NCBI RefSeq assembly: GCF_000485595.1
Contig: NW_014577066.1
Span: 387,651-409,838, forward strand
Source of the DNA: Priapulus caudatus
Taxonomy: Eukaryota; Priapulida; Priapulimorpha; Priapulimorphida; Priapulidae
Direction of reading: 5' to 3'
Length of the DNA stretch: 22,188 nucleotides
Positions within the stretch are counted from its first letter, which is position 1; every line of letters begins with the position of its first letter. This document shows, piece by piece, positions 1 through 8,373 of the stretch. The position numbers and the translations under genes are program-made. The notes below the pieces were generated by a model. It was not told where the DNA came from and ran no database searches. It worked only from the letters and a program-made list of their open reading frames with translations.

Positions 1-261
1 CTCACCGAGTATTGAGCAACACGTGACGTGCGTGCCTCTTACCGCCCACACGTCGGCTAGCCCGCGGTTACGCGTTACCCCCCCCATACCTGCCTCACGA
101 GTATCGAGAACAACGTGAGTGCGGTGCTGTCTACCACCACACGTCGCAGGCCCGCGTGTACTACCCCCATACTGCTCACCGAGTATTGAGGAACAATGTG
201 AGTGCGTGCCTCCACACCAACACGTTGCAGCTCGCTGTTTACGGTACTATCCCTCTCCCAT
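1..261 (+). repeat. Three noisy copies of the exon-7 donor-edge repeat, plus orientation
   Basis: Three units start near 1, 92 and 174. Each begins with a variant of CTCACCGAGTATGAGAACAA, which is the last coding stretch of alpha-catenin exon 7. Each continues through GTGAGTGC and a CCCGCGTGTACGGTACC-like tail to CCCATACC. They are the same unit as the clean 88-bp array at 2833-3154, but on the opposite strand and with many single-base insertions and deletions, so unit length drifts between about 82 and 91 bp. The window starts inside the array, so its true length is unknown. The identity of the repeat is clear; whether the divergence is biological or sequencing error is not. Confidence 0.85.
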
Positions 262-2191
262 AGATTACTCTATAATTCTTGTATCGCTTATATGCCTTAT
301 TTTTGCAAGTCATTCTTTATCTCACTTTTATCCCTTGTATGTGTGTTTTAGTCTCATCTGACATAGTCAGATGCAGTGTGTAGAATCCGCATGACGGCGT
401 TCCGTCGGTCCGATCCGGTCTGTCCCGGTCGGTCCGTCCGTCCGTCCTGTCCGTAGCAACAGTTCGGCGCGCAACCAAATCTTAACCGCTCGACGGTTAC
501 ACGGTCACGATATTCGGGTCCGTTGGGGGGATCGTCAAAAACGAGTTGGGATGTCGACAGCTGGGGTCGCAAGGTCACAAGGTCAAGAGGTGTAAAGAAG
601 GGGAAACATTCACTCCTTAACTCTAAGGTATAGGGGAGGAACATGCACAGAAATTGCGCCAAATCTAACATGGCGTTCGACCTAGGCTCGTGATAATTCG
701 GTGCTATAGGCATCAATGGTAGGAAAAACCATCACTGGTGCCGGAAATTGGAGAGTCCACATGGTCAAAGGTCAATGGGCACAGGCAGATTTTTAGACAA
801 TTTTTCTAATGGACATGGACTCTACGGAGCCGAGTAGAAAAACTTTTTGTTTCAGCGGTGACCTAGGCATTTTTTATCGCCATTTTGAAAGGGACCATTG
901 AAATCTTTACTTTCTGCTGGACATGCCGAAAGAAGTAAGTGTTCAGATAACCTTTTGACCCTTCAAGAGGAGGCGTTAAACATGGATTTGTTGACTGTCT
1001 GCTTAGAAAGAATTTGACTGCCGGGCTTTGCTAGGTGAATCTATACCATTGCCTGGATTGTATGAGGCCTACAATGTCACAGTGAAAATTTCAAAAAGCT
1101 AAAATTTGCGTTAAAAGAAGGTTTATGCTCCTTAAAATCGGTATGAATTTATATCGGCATTCTTGTTACTGTCAGTATAGTTACATGTCAACGTTATGCC
1201 ACTGCAGTGGCTACCTTGCCAGTGCATGTGTTTGGTGGTACTGTGGTAGTTTTGCTTTAATTGGTTAAGCGTGGGCAGCTTTCTACTTGCAGAGCCTTGT
1301 AGGCTTGCGTCAGGTAATATGGATGCAGTGCTTACCTATTCTGTTTGTCAGATAGTTGTTCGCTACTACGTATGTATGGGAGCTTCCATCTTTAATCTGG
1401 AATACACTTAAACTGTACGCGCCATCTCGTGGCCAACTTGTCATAACTGATCTTCAACGAACATTCTTTGAGAGGAGTTCTGGATACGATCCACAGGGTT
1501 CTCCCCAGGATGAAATTCAAACAAGGGTGGAGGGGAGCGGGTGGGGGTAGGAGGGGAGGGGGGGTAATAGGGGGTTCCGGGGGGGCGTGTATTTCTTTAC
1601 CGCTCGACTACATTAATTGCGTAACAATCGCCACGGTTATTGTGGGGTTCTTTGTTTATATAAGCATAGCCGAGTGGGTGTAACACGTCTAGTACAGGTT
1701 AACTGTGCATGTGTCAGCGCTTAACGTTGGTGTATCTGTCTGCAGTGCATGGTGGTACTCCCCGTAAACAACCGCGTCGGATGTTCCTGGCTCGAACGGC
1801 AATTCTTGACGATCGATTCCCGGCACTGGCAACTTTTATTGTTGTGGAACATTTTAAACGGGGCGGAAGTGTCAATTCCAAACGAGGTATTCAAACGGGG
1901 CGCAACGATTCAAAACAGCGGTGGGAGTTTTCAACCGGCGGCGCCCCGCGGCGCGCCCGTTTGCGCAACGTGAGGAGCAACCCATGCATCCCTGTTGCAT
2001 TCCACTGTTTTCGGCGCGTATGTGAACACATTTGGGGACTAACAGGGTTACGAGAATCCCACCACTCCACCAACAGTAGTCACCGCAGTAGACCATAGAT
2101 GGCAGCGCCTGATCCGCTCTGCCGGCACTTGTATTATTCATGACTTTCTCGGCATCCAACGCGCATTTGCATGGCTTCTTGTGTCTGCAAG
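262..2191 (+). other. Intron-like DNA, probably alpha-catenin intron 7 in plus orientation
   Basis: No coding sequence is recognisable here. The stretch lies between plus-strand copies of the exon-7 donor edge and the plus-strand remnant of the following exon, so by position it would be the intron between them. It contains a G-rich run (about 1527-1590) and a short GTCC/GGTC-rich patch (about 405-455), and otherwise nothing I can identify. The open frames here are short and unrelated to known families by eye. Intron identity is inferred from the flanks only. Confidence 0.45.
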
Positions 2192-2527
2192 CTCGGGCCG
2201 ATAAAGGACCAGAGCCGAGCCGCTGGCCGCGCCACGACAACATGTGCCGCCAAGACACGCGACCTTCGCGGCAGCTGCCAAGGCCGTCGTCGGACGACGT
2301 GTCCGACTCGTTTCCTCGAGTCACGAAAAACCCCCCCCAAAAAAAAAATAAAAAAAAAAAAAAAAAAAAAAAACCCCCCCCCCCACCCCCCACAAAAAAA
2401 ACCCCATTTCACTATAGTTTAGTTCTCATCCGAGGCGGCACAAGGCAGGACAACCCGAGAAGGTAGTGAGTAGGATACGCGGCAGAAGTGTTCACCACGA
2501 GCGACACGCGAACAAACTCGTTGAGAG
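2192..2527 (+). pseudogene. Alpha-catenin exon 8 copy, plus strand, frame-broken
   Basis: Read across several one-base shifts, the plus strand gives alpha-catenin M-region sequence in the right order: GRKDQS-like (about 2196-2213), LDNMCRQ/TRDLR (about 2236-2270), DDVSDSF then LE (about 2297-2322), LLVLIEAA (about 2414-2440) and HANKLVE (about 2503-2525). A TCTGCAAG acceptor-like site lies at the left, and GTGAGTGC follows at 2528. This is the segment that should follow exon 7 of the minus-strand gene, yet it is on the opposite strand. At least five small indels fall in about 250 coding bases, against none in the 1053 coding bases of exons 1-7, and a homopolymer block interrupts it. It could be a decayed inverted copy, or the real exon 8 in poorly polished, mis-oriented sequence. 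I favour the second. Confidence 0.75.
2331..2408. repeat. Poly-C / poly-A low-complexity block
   Basis: Runs of C, a long A tract with one T, more C, then A and C again. The block falls between the parts of the plus-strand exon 8 copy matching DSFLE and LLVLIEAA, which are nearly adjacent in alpha-catenins. It therefore looks like an insertion or sequencing artefact inside an exon, not normal intron. No poly(A) signal, target duplication or element body accompanies it. Confidence 0.8.
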
Positions 2528-2832
2528 GTGAGTGCTCCTTGCCTGCCCACCCCTCCTCCTCGTTTACGTAATGCGTAAATATTTCATTGACCAGTCATCG
2601 ACAGTAGTGTTAGCTAACGCCGACGTCGTCTTTATCGGACTATATGGGACACAAATTCTGCTGCGACTTCTTGCTAACCGCGTAATTCTTCTACTTATTC
2701 TTGGTCAGATATTAATTCTCTCTATCTCTCGTTGTTTCCTCGTATGCATGGTAATCCTGATGTTACAAGATTTAACAATTTATTCCTGTGGAAGAATTGA
2801 TTTGATGTTTGTGAAATAAGCTCGCAGTGCAG
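2528..2832. other. Unique stretch at the orientation switch
   Basis: It begins with the GTGAGTGC donor of the plus-strand exon 8 copy, so its left part should be the start of intron 8 in plus orientation. It ends at 2833, where the minus-strand 88-bp array begins, so the switch of orientation lies somewhere inside. A 95-codon plus-strand frame (2532-2819) resembles nothing I know and is hydrophobic because the DNA is TC-rich. I see no gene here. Confidence 0.5.
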
Positions 2833-3154
2833 GTATGGGGGGGTACCGTACACGCGGGCTGCGACGTGGGGCGGTAGAGCAGGCACTCACGTTGTTCTCA
2901 TACTCGGTGAGCAGGTATGGGGGAGAAGGGGTACCGTACACGCGCGATGCAACGTGGGGCGGTAGAGCAGGCACTTACGTTGTTCTCATACTCGGTGAGC
3001 AGGTATGGGGGAGAGGGGGTACCGTACACGCGGGATGCAACGTGGGGCGGTAGAGCAGGCACTCACGTTGTTCTCATACTCGGTGAGCAGGTATGGGGGA
3101 GAGGGGGTACCGTACACGCGGGCTGCAACGTGTGGCGGTAGAGCAGGCACTCAC
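2833..3154 (-). repeat. 88-bp tandem array carrying the exon 7 splice donor
   Basis: On the minus strand each unit holds the last 24 nt of exon 7 (coding LLTEYENN), the donor GTGAGT, and about 64 nt of intron. Donor-edge copies sit at 2885, 2973 and 3061 with exactly 88-bp spacing; the genuine exon edge is at 3149. A truncated unit starts at 2833. Units are nearly identical. The copy at 2973 has GTAAGT instead of GTGAGT, a stronger consensus donor than the native one. Extending exon 7 to any downstream copy adds 26 codons and then TGA. The period is not a multiple of three, so the frame also shifts. Confidence 0.92.
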
Positions 3155-3358
3155 GTTGTTTTCATACTCGGTGAGCAGATCCTGCAGCGCCTGCCGCACG
3201 GCGTTGCACTCGGCGACGATGCGCTCGCGACGCTCGTCGCGCGTGCACGACGAGTCGGCCATCAACGCCGCGCCGCTGATGATGCTCTCGAGACGCTCCT
3301 CGAGCGATGGCCGCGTGACGACGACGTTGTACTTGACCGGGTCCATGTTGATCTTCGC
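3155..3358 (-). CDS. CTNNA: Alpha-catenin exon 7, residues 284-351
   Basis: Sixty-eight codons from AKINMDPVKYNVVVT through RPSLEERLESIISGAALMAD and RRERIVAECNAVRQALQD to LLTEYENN. In mammals this part of the M region contains the tension-exposed vinculin-binding helix, so the exon is functionally central and highly conserved. The acceptor is CGGCAG|GCG and the donor AAC|GTGAGT, phase 0 at both ends. Both exon edges are copied into flanking tandem arrays, each array repeating the splice site. No frame damage is seen in the exon itself. Confidence 0.97.
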
Positions 3359-6300
3359 CTGCCGAAGGAAACGTCAGTCGATCAGTGAACCCAAGTGATG
3401 TCCCGATGATCGATTATAATCGAAAGTCAGTCGTTTGCAGCAATCGACTATGAAACTAATTAATCAATTATCAAAAAAATAAATAAATGTTTTTTAATTA
3501 AATTTGTGTTATATCCATTTCCGGGTCCATGTTGATCTTCGCCTGCCGAAGGAAACGTCAGTCGATCAGTGAACCCAAGTGATGTCCCGATGATCGATTA
3601 TAATCGAAAGTCAGTCGTTTGCAGCAATCGACTATGAAACTAATTAATCAATTATCAAAAAAATAAATAAATGTTTTTTAATTAAATTTGTGTTATATCC
3701 ATTTCCGGGTCCATGTTGATCTTCGCCTGCCGAAGGAAACGTCAGTCGATCACTAAACCCTCATCAGACAAGACAGATAAGGACACTGAAGGGAAGGAAA
3801 GTCAGTCGCCACGTCGATCAACAAACCCTTATCAGACGAGACGGATAACCAGAAACTGACGCTGACGCTGATGCTGAGGGTGGCAGAAAGACGTCAATCG
3901 GAATATTGGATACAAAGATACACAAGAACATCGGATACAAGGACATGAGACACAAGGACATCAGACAACAAAAGCACACAAGGACACCAGACACAAAGAC
4001 ATAAAAGGACATCAGACACCAAGAGCACACAAGGACCCCAAAACAAGGACAAACAAATGCATCAGACACAAGGGCACCTGACGTAAACTCGCTAGGCACA
4101 AAGACACTAGACACAAAGACGTCGAACACAAAATCCTCGGTATCTTTGAACGCGCACGAATACAACCACACACACACACACAGTAACATCGCAGCACGCC
4201 GACCATCAGTGACGTGACTCGCCGCGCGCCGCACTCACGTCAAAGTCATCGAGGGCGCTAGCGAGCACTCCAGCCTTCTCTAACTCGGATGCCTCCGACT
4301 CGCCCGGCGCCTGCGCGATCTCAGAGATGGCGTTGACGGCCTCGCACACCTCCCTGTAGACGTAGTCGCGGTTCTCCTTCGCCGGCGCCAGCTCCGGGTG
4401 CCGGATGTAAGCCTGCGTGTCACAACAAGCATCGCGGTTAGCGGCTCTCCCCTCAACACGCGCGGAAAGAGAATCTGTAGCGCATGCGCTGCAGCAAGCG
4501 GTGGTAACGTCGCAAATACAGCGTTATACAGCTTATTGTTATTATTACTATTCGTATTATTATTATTATTATTATTATTTATATTCATATTCACATTCAT
4601 ATTAATCTGTTAATAGTCATTTTATTACTATAATTATTATTATTATTACAGCAATGAAGCAGTGGGTAAGTGCAATACATGTTTTAGATTTACGATAAAC
4701 GTGATGCGGTCATGATATCTATCAGTTGAGCGCAGGTATAAAAAAGGTGTTTCATCGCACCGCACACACGCGCGCGTGGGTCGTACCTTCGATGTGGTCA
4801 GCAACATGACACTGTTCTTCTTGAGCACAGCCCTGGCTGCGGCGAGATCGTCACGGCGACGCGAGTCCTTCAGGTCCTGAAGAACGACCAGAGAGGCGTG
4901 AGCACCGAGTTCAAAGATGTGGGGTTGGAGCAGGGGTGTAGAGGCAACGTGGGGTTAGATCGGTGGGGCGAGAATGGTAGTAGCGGCAATGTGTGGTTAA
5001 GTCGGGGGAGCAAGGGTGGTGAAGGCAAGGTGTGGCTACGGAGCTGGGACATTGGTGGTAAATGGCAACTCATGATTCTTAGCTGATACGTAATACCAGT
5101 GCCGATGCCAAATCTCTCACCTGCTGACGCTTGCGTGCCTGCTGGGTCAACTCGTTCACGTTTTTGCTAAAGTTCTTGTAGCTGTCCAGCAGTTCCTGTT
5201 GGTTTGATGCATTCTTGATGTTGCCCATGTCATCCTCAACCTACAGTGTGAGAGAAATCGCTGCCATGACCTATGTTTGATGCAGAATATCGGGACCATC
5301 ACACAATTTACCGACAACACTATTAAATGCACATCTAACGCTACTTCCTTGCAGGTATTAAAACATCATACAGTCACATAGGTGAAATACATCATTTTAC
5401 TCTACGTTATAAGAACTGAAACTCCTTCAGCACCAAAACAATAACGATTCCAACAAGTACCAAATCTTTCCGCAAACAAACTACACAGCGCCACACAGAC
5501 AACAACGTAGAAAACCCGCGATATCGCTGTCTATCGTCACCGATTGCCGGTGGCGCCGCCTCCTGACCGAGATACGCACCACTTTGAGCGATTTGAGCAG
5601 CCTGTGAACGTCGACCATGTCGGAAAGGATGAGCAGGCGTGTGACAGCGGAGAGCAGAGCACGCGCAGCACGAACCATCGCCCCACGCTTCACCGACGAG
5701 CACGGGTCGTCCGCAAAGTCCTTCGACGCCACGCGCATCGTGTCGCCTGCACGAAGATAAGAGAGCATCAGCATCCGCGAGGATTCGAGTTTACGCTCGA
5801 CTACGACGTGTCTACTATCGCAACGTCTTCTCATAAATGTTATATTTGACAGGCGCATGACACTACGCTGTATTTCAAAGTAATGCAAATCTATCGGGAT
5901 GATTACTTATGTATAGACACAAGGAGCTTGATCGGAGAGTAAGGGGAGGGAAATCTATGATCAGCCCACAATGTAAAGGATTCTCAGCATACAGCAAGAA
6001 CAGTCCTGAGCAGTGACAGAGCTCCTCTAGTAAAAAATACTCATTTTTGTAATGTTGCTTAAAAATTTTGTTATAAAACTTATGTATAAATAAATGAACC
6101 AATGTTAAGCCATAATCCTATCGGCAATTTAAAATCGTGTTGATTGCACCGATGAATATACGTGATGATTACTTCCAGCAGGGATTTAATAACTTATGAA
6201 CATCACTAGTCTCAAATCCTTGTTTAAATTCGCACTGTGTAAGACTCAAAACTCAATTATTTAGATAATCTTGGCCTGGTCAACAAATCGCAGCTACACT

Positions 6301-7281
6301 GATCAAATGTTGCATTCATAGATGTGAAAATAACTAACTATAGATTCATTTTTAAGCTGTATGCTTGTTAGTCAGATATTTGTACTTGGAAGTACATCAG
6401 TACCTACTACTTGTAAGTAACATTATAAACAGTTCAACATCTAGTGCTATGAAACAAGCATAGACAAGCTATTACCTCTAGGCTAGATTACATCAGACCC
6501 ATTGTCAGAAACAAAGTAGTTACGACATAGTAAGTCTAAAATTGCAAAACCTTTCGAGTGGATGGTCATCCAAATACTCGTGACATTGTAGATTCATGAC
6601 AGTCATAACTATTTATGTTGCTGATAACAGGTCCCAGGCTAGAAATAACAATTGTGGAGACAACAGGAAGGGCATGGCTTAGATGACTATAGCACAAACG
6701 AAGCCTTGGCCAGCATACCGGCTTTCTTGACCTCTTCGACCGCAGCCAACATTTCGACCCTGACCTCAGGGTTTTCGCTTGCAATGTGCTCGCCAGCGAT
6801 TGTGAAATGTTCGGTGGCTTTCTGCACAGCCGCGCAGAGCACATGTGCCTTCTTGGACCGGCCTTTCTTTTTGTTCGATGGGCCCTTGGAACTGATGAGT
6901 GTGGTAACCTGTACAAATGGCAAATTATATGTGTTTCGTCAGCACGTCATCTTCGCCATGTGTTTAGATCAGCGTGCAGAATTATTTTTGTTTCATTTTT
7001 TGACACAGGACAAACTTGATCCTTTCTAAGTAATATAAATACATCAATGAATAAGTACATGAATTAGCGATGCATTACAAGTTTATTAACAACTTCATCT
7101 GGACAGTAATAATACATGTATAAAATCTCACCCTCAGGTGCTACTGAAACTATATTACGAGATATAAACTTACCTGAGTAACAAGCGGTTCCAGTGTTTT
7201 CTCTACCGACTTCGTTCTTATATCCAAGTTCTTTGGGTCCCATTTTATTTGAATAGAGTCGTGTAGGCCTAGAGATGCCAT
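3155..7281 (-). CDS. CTNNA: Alpha-catenin, N-terminal 351 codons in seven exons (gene incomplete)
   Basis: Alpha-catenin links the cadherin/beta-catenin complex at adherens junctions to actin and, under tension, to vinculin. Seven exons (7281-7174, 6908-6719, 5746-5580, 5240-5121, 4876-4787, 4412-4239, 3358-3155) join in frame to exactly 1053 nt. The product has WDPK (14-17), LEPLVTQVTTL, SKGPSNKKKGRSKKAHVL (43-60), FADDPCSSVKRG (110-121), MVRAARALLSAVTRLLIL (123-140) and RPSLEERLESIISGAALMAD (299-318), all alpha-catenin hallmarks in order. Residues 1 to about 250 form the beta-catenin-binding and dimerisation VH1 region; the end enters the M region. Family members are roughly 900 residues, so more than half is missing. 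Every intron is GT-AG. No stop or indel occurs in these exons. The continuation left of 3155 is disrupted. Vinculin was rejected because the hallmarks are catenin-specific. The symbol denotes the family, not a particular paralogue. Confidence 0.97.
3337..3747 (-). repeat. CTNNA: 184-bp tandem repeat carrying the exon 7 acceptor and exon edge
   Basis: The genuine exon edge (first 22 nt, coding AKINMDP) and upstream intron at 3337-3520 recur at 3521 and 3705, both offsets exactly 184 bp. The third copy breaks off near 3747. The copies look identical by eye. On the minus strand each has the same acceptor TTCCTTCGGCAG|GCGAAG. Entry at either upstream copy would add seven residues, then seven more codons, then TAA. 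Only the copy at 3358 continues into the full exon. Confidence 0.93.
3359..4238 (-). other. CTNNA: Alpha-catenin intron before exon 7, largely repeats
   Basis: An 880-bp intron from GTGAGTG at 4238 to the exon 7 acceptor at 3359. It holds the 184-bp acceptor-edge tandem repeat, a diverged duplication of a CAGTCGATCA...CAGACRAGAC motif (about 3749-3850), and the GACACAAGGACA-type array. Almost no unique sequence remains. Confidence 0.9.
3896..4134. repeat. Degenerate GACACAAGGACAT-type array
   Basis: Many imperfect copies of ACAAGGACATCAGACA and CACACAAGGACACC with units of roughly 13-20 bp, in the intron before exon 7. The cysteine- and valine-rich frame on the minus strand (3818-4234) is a by-product of this repeat. 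Confidence 0.75.
4239..4412 (-). CDS. CTNNA: Alpha-catenin exon, residues 226-283
   Basis: Opens AYIRHPELAPAKENRDYVYR, continues EVCEAVNAISEIAQ, then a short Glu/Ser/Ala-rich linker (APGESEASELEKAG), and closes LASALDDFD. The linker is the variable loop between VH1 and the M region in this family. The exon is strongly GC-rich. The acceptor is CACGCAG|GCT and the donor GAC|GTGAGTG, phase 0 at both ends. Confidence 0.96.
4413..4786 (-). other. CTNNA: Alpha-catenin intron with an (ATT)n tract
   Basis: A 374-bp intron between GTACGA and GACACGCAG. About 4534-4650 is an interrupted ATT/TAT microsatellite. It is responsible for the poly-Asn and poly-Tyr frames that appear on both strands and are not genes. 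Confidence 0.9.
4787..4876 (-). CDS. CTNNA: Alpha-catenin exon, residues 196-225
   Basis: Thirty codons, DLKDSRRRDDLAAARAVLKK then NSVMLLTTSK. They match the family block ELKD..RDQMAAAR..LQKNVP.LYTAS. The acceptor is TTCTTCAG|GAC and the donor AAG|GTACGA, phase 0 at both ends. Confidence 0.96.
4918..5072. repeat. Degenerate ~40-bp minisatellite in an intron
   Basis: Four units start with GTGGGGTT, GTGGGGTT, GTGTGGTT and GTGTGGCT at about 4919, 4949, 4991 and 5030, and each ends in GGCAA followed by one more base. Unit length is about 30-42 bp. The array lies in the 244-bp intron 4877-5120 and makes that intron's transcribed strand C-rich. Confidence 0.75.
5121..5240 (-). CDS. CTNNA: Alpha-catenin exon, residues 156-195
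   Basis: Forty codons from VEDDMGNIKNASNQQELL to LTQQARKRQQ, matching the family's VED...AAKRQQ stretch in length and spacing. The acceptor is TGTAG|GTT and the donor CAG|GTGAGAG, phase 0 at both ends. Confidence 0.96.
5241..5579 (-). other. CTNNA: Alpha-catenin intron, 339 bp
   Basis: Ordinary intron DNA between donor GTGCGTA and acceptor CACTGTAG. Nothing else is seen. Confidence 0.9.
5580..5746 (-). CDS. CTNNA: Alpha-catenin exon, residues 100-155
   Basis: Encodes GDTMRVASKDFADDPCSSVK and then the helical run through SAVTRLLILSDMVDVHRLL to LKV. It is the best-conserved part of VH1. The acceptor is GTGCAG|GCGAC and the donor GTG|GTGCGTA, closing in phase 0. The donor +3 to +6 bases are weaker than in neighbouring introns, but the exon join restores the family motif KVVED. 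Confidence 0.96.
5747..6718 (-). other. CTNNA: Alpha-catenin intron, 972 bp
   Basis: AT-rich, with the donor GTATGC at 6718 and a GTGCAG acceptor at 5747. I see no further exon, RNA gene or clear repeat in it. Confidence 0.9.
6719..6908 (-). CDS. CTNNA: Alpha-catenin exon, residues 37-99
   Basis: The acceptor TACAG|GTTACC opens on VTTLISSKGPSNKKKGRSKK, the basic strip conserved in alpha-catenins, and the exon ends EMLAAVEEVKKA plus one base of a glycine codon. The donor is GCCG|GTATGC, phase 1. It lies in the beta-catenin-binding helical bundle. Confidence 0.96.
7174..7281 (-). CDS. CTNNA: Alpha-catenin exon with start codon (residues 1-36)
   Basis: Begins MASLGLHDSIQIKWDPKNLD and ends LEPLVTQ. 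The donor is CAG|GTAAG, phase 0. The extreme N-terminus differs from vertebrate proteins as expected, and alignment by eye becomes firm from IKWDPK onward. The following intron (6909-7173) is 265 bp. Confidence 0.95.
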
Positions 7282-7309
7282 CCTGCTCCCAAACTAGTCG
7301 GGCAATCTT
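7282..7309 (-). other. CTNNA: 5' untranslated part of the first coding exon, with acceptor
   Basis: On the minus strand a T-rich tract and GGTGCAG end at 7310, giving a convincing splice acceptor. The next 28 nt reach the ATG and hold an in-frame TAG 15 nt before it, which supports the chosen start. The bases around the ATG (A at -3, G at +4) fit a good animal initiation context. If the acceptor is used, transcription starts at a separate non-coding exon at higher coordinates. Confidence 0.65.
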
Positions 7310-8001
7310 CTGCACCAAAAAAATCAAACCTGCAGGCGCTAATGAAGTAATGCAACGAGAAATCACAACACTAATATTGCTCCAGATGTTGGTTGTATGA
7401 TAATTAGTATCCTACAAATAGCCCAATTTAACCAATTAACATAAGCTGAGTTTGAATTTTGAATTGCAGGCTGAAACCAACATGATTATATTACAGACTA
7501 TGGTCAGTTTTTATTGTACCAAATGGGTTCAGCATAGCCAGCTATGCTGCACAAATTTATCACTGGTTTCCTGCATATTTTACAGTATTAGACCATGTCA
7601 GAGCAAAGGGCTACACAGGTAGAGCAAGGTTAGAGTACTGCAAGAGGAACACAGCCACAAATCGCATCATATATTAGCACTAATAATTGGTACTAGCTTA
7701 GCTAGGTACTTAGAAATGAGTGTTAAATAAATACAACATGTCTATTGTGCGTCACATATAATCACACATATATCGTCGCTGAGAAAAAATCACTTAATGT
7801 TTGAAACTTAGGCGTAAATGCATGATTATTTTATTTAAAGCCAAATGCCATCTTTGTTAGAAACGCAATGATGAAATTGCAGTGTTTCATTGAAAATTAA
7901 CGTCGTTTTAGTTAAAGTCGCGTTTTTCCCTTTCAGGAACCCTAACAGTCGGCTAACTACGACGTTCATTAATGGGGGAATAGGTGTACATGGTACATCA
8001 A
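7310..8001. other. Region upstream of the first coding exon, probably intron
   Basis: AT-rich DNA with no recognisable exon, RNA gene or repeat. It is probably a 5' UTR intron of the alpha-catenin gene, inferred from the acceptor at 7310. Confidence 0.5.
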
Positions 8002-8312
8002 TGGGCGCGTTTGTTTGGTCGGATCCACGGATCTCGATCTAATAGATTCGTTGATCTGACTGTTTGTTTGGTCAGATCACTCGATCTCGATCCACCGAAC
8101 CCGACCCTGCTAGCGAGGTGGATTATAATGGGATCCAATATGGCGGCCCGCACCTCAGCCAATCACAGCTTGTTCTTTGTTATGAACCATCCCGTGATAG
8201 GTCACAGCGAAACGTGAACAGGTGAAAATGAGTTTTCGTTCGTTGTTTGGTCGGATCAGATCACATATTTTTGATCGATCATGACGGATTCGTCCCAAAC
8301 AAACACGCCCCA
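8002..8312. mobile_element. 311-bp TIR element (MITE)
   Basis: The left end TGGGCGCGTTTGTTTGG and the right end CCAAACAAACACGCCCCA are inverted repeats (about 15 of 17 match). TTTGGTCRGATC recurs just inside the left end, again at about 8067-8080, and near the right end. There is no coding capacity. No flanking target duplication is clear, so the superfamily is undecided. Confidence 0.7.
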
Positions 8313-8373
8313 GGATTCAATAACTGACCAAACTCCAAAGTAGATCGTTACTTCGTAAATATTACTACTATTA

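Noticed and set aside
2835-3398. Three overlapping plus-strand frames with a repeated GGRAGTHVVLILGEQ-like peptide
   Set aside because: They are antisense readings of the 88-bp repeat and exon 7. Because the period is one more than a multiple of three, the same peptide appears in each frame.
4280-4600. Poly-Asn minus-strand protein
   Set aside because: A fusion of the ATT microsatellite with exon 6 read in a wrong frame.
3155-7281. Vinculin instead of alpha-catenin
   Set aside because: The SKGPSNKKKGRSKKAHVL strip, the DDPCSSVKRG block and RPSLEERLESIISGAALMAD are alpha-catenin features and occur in alpha-catenin order.
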